From assembly GCA_963643165.1 (NCBI GenBank), contig CAVIJD010000046.1, forward strand, positions 1-12,936: a stretch of 12,936 nt of DNA, written 5' to 3'. Positions within the stretch are counted from its first letter, which is position 1. Every line of letters begins with the position of its first letter. This DNA is from F23-D06 sp963643165 (GTDB lineage: Bacteria > Bacteroidota > Bacteroidia > Bacteroidales > WCHB1-69). A model generated the notes under the pieces. That model searched no databases. It was given only the letters and a program-made list of their open reading frames with translations, and was not told the origin of the DNA. Positions 12,326 to 12,936 of the stretch are shown one piece after another. A program made the position numbers and the translations under genes.

Positions 12326-12936
12326 ATGATACACATGAGGTCTTTCAACAAGTTTGAGGAAAATAATCTAAAGTTCCTCACTCAAAAGAACATCGAGTAC
12401 ACACTTGTTCAAATAACCGAAACGGGTTACAAGAAGAGTATTCTCGATGCCACTGACCCTATGCGCCAGTATTTCAAGACTGTCGGGATGCACGACTACT
12501 CACTGCAGTCACAAGGACAAGAGAACAAAGTCATCCAGACGACAACCATATTGGATGAAACCTCTATGTATCCGACTTCAACATCCTTATATCGTCCAGA
12601 AACCAAAAAGGGTGATCCTCGCATTTGGACTAACAACTTAAAGAAGTATTGCGTACCTAACGATATTCTGCTGATGCTTTACTACAAAGAGAAATTGTAT
12701 GTGGTGAACCTAACGCAGGTTGATATAGAAAAAGCTTACAATTCAGATATTATCACTCCACTCAAAGACTTGATCAAGGATGTAAATACTGAAGTCATGA
12801 GTGTAGCGAACGAGTTGACTAATTTGTTGCGTGATGTTGCCAGAGAGTGGCATCCTGCAGATGTCGCATTATGGCAACTTCCCGTTCTCCACCAGCGTTT
12901 GTTGGAGAAACACCACGAAACATTTTGGATTGAAGT
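12326..12936 (+). CDS. Probable MvaI/BcnI-family type II restriction endonuclease, 3' end cut off; catalytic core possibly deleted
   Basis: 203 codons are visible from the ATG at 12326, open to the window edge; AGGAAG overlapping the methyltransferase stop can serve as ribosome binding site. ATG 12335 is an alternative start. The position, 7 nt after a methyltransferase, argues for the cognate endonuclease. From memory of the family, the N-terminal part (SILDATDPMRQYF 38-50; SLQSQGQENKVI 59-70; SLYRPETKKGDPRIW 87-101; PNDILLMLYYKEKLYVVNL 111-129) and the later LWQLPVLHQRLLEKHHETFWIE (182-203) resemble MvaI/BcnI-like proteins. The region between these, where I expect an xGRTLE-like helix and a D...ExK catalytic core of about 100 residues, is reduced to roughly 10 residues around 172-181. 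So the nuclease may carry an in-frame internal deletion; this needs alignment. MvaI and BcnI cut CCWGG and CCSGG, but the target here is unknown. Confidence 0.65.
   Translation, partial: MIHMRSFNKFEENNLKFLTQKNIEYTLVQITETGYKKSILDATDPMRQYFKTVGMHDYSLQSQGQENKVIQTTTILDETSMYPTSTSLYRPETKKGDPRIWTNNLKKYCVPNDILLMLYYKEKLYVVNLTQVDIEKAYNSDIITPLKDLIKDVNTEVMSVANELTNLLRDVAREWHPADVALWQLPVLHQRLLEKHHETFWIE

Noticed and set aside
12447..12641. 64-codon frame inside the endonuclease gene
   Set aside because: Out-of-frame overlap with the longer open frame starting at 12326 that is continuous to the window end and carries family-like motifs.

Overview
The window looks like a chromosomal segment of a Bacteroidetes bacterium, most likely of the order Bacteroidales; genus is not decidable from the sequence. 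The basis is (i) at least seven Bacteroidetes-type -7 promoter boxes of the form TAnnTTTG, all followed by C, (ii) near absence of Shine-Dalgarno sequences, with one clear exception at corA, (iii) gene families with Bacteroidales-like sequence (YchF, GlyA, 540-residue ATP-dependent PEPCK), and (iv) a secreted beta-sandwich plus fibronectin III protein of the kind common in this phylum.

Left part (1-7287), all on the minus strand and read right to left: pckA (gluconeogenic PEP carboxykinase) with a strong intrinsic terminator; rlmI-type 23S rRNA methyltransferase starting only 18 nt after that terminator's T-run; glyA (serine hydroxymethyltransferase) with its own promoter, a 5' UTR hairpin and a terminator; a likely transcription unit of a one-domain NifU-type Fe-S protein, ychF and tRNA-Gly(CCC), the tRNA lying 7 nt after the ychF stop; then a 435-nt non-coding stretch and the 5' part of a secreted Fn3 protein that runs off the left edge. 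A nine-base C/G homopolymer sits where the -33 element of this last gene's putative promoter should be.

Right part (7374-10297), plus strand: a divergent promoter region shared with pckA; an NfsA-like nitroreductase; then a compact run corA, retropepsin-like aspartic protease, ruvC, with gaps of 21 nt and a 4-nt ATGA overlap. This is core chromosome, mixing metabolism, Mg transport and Holliday-junction resolution, with one poorly understood small protease.

Accessory part (10388-12936): a two-gene type II restriction-modification system inserted after ruvC, recognisable by its lower G+C. It consists of a 624-residue m5C DNA methyltransferase with a large helical insertion between motifs VI and VIII, and, 7 nt downstream, the 5' part of a gene resembling the MvaI/BcnI endonuclease family. 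In the visible 203 residues of that gene the segment I would expect to carry the catalytic D...ExK core seems to be missing between two otherwise family-like blocks. If confirmed, the nuclease is internally deleted and the methyltransferase is functionally an orphan. I see no CRISPR array, insertion sequence or prophage gene.
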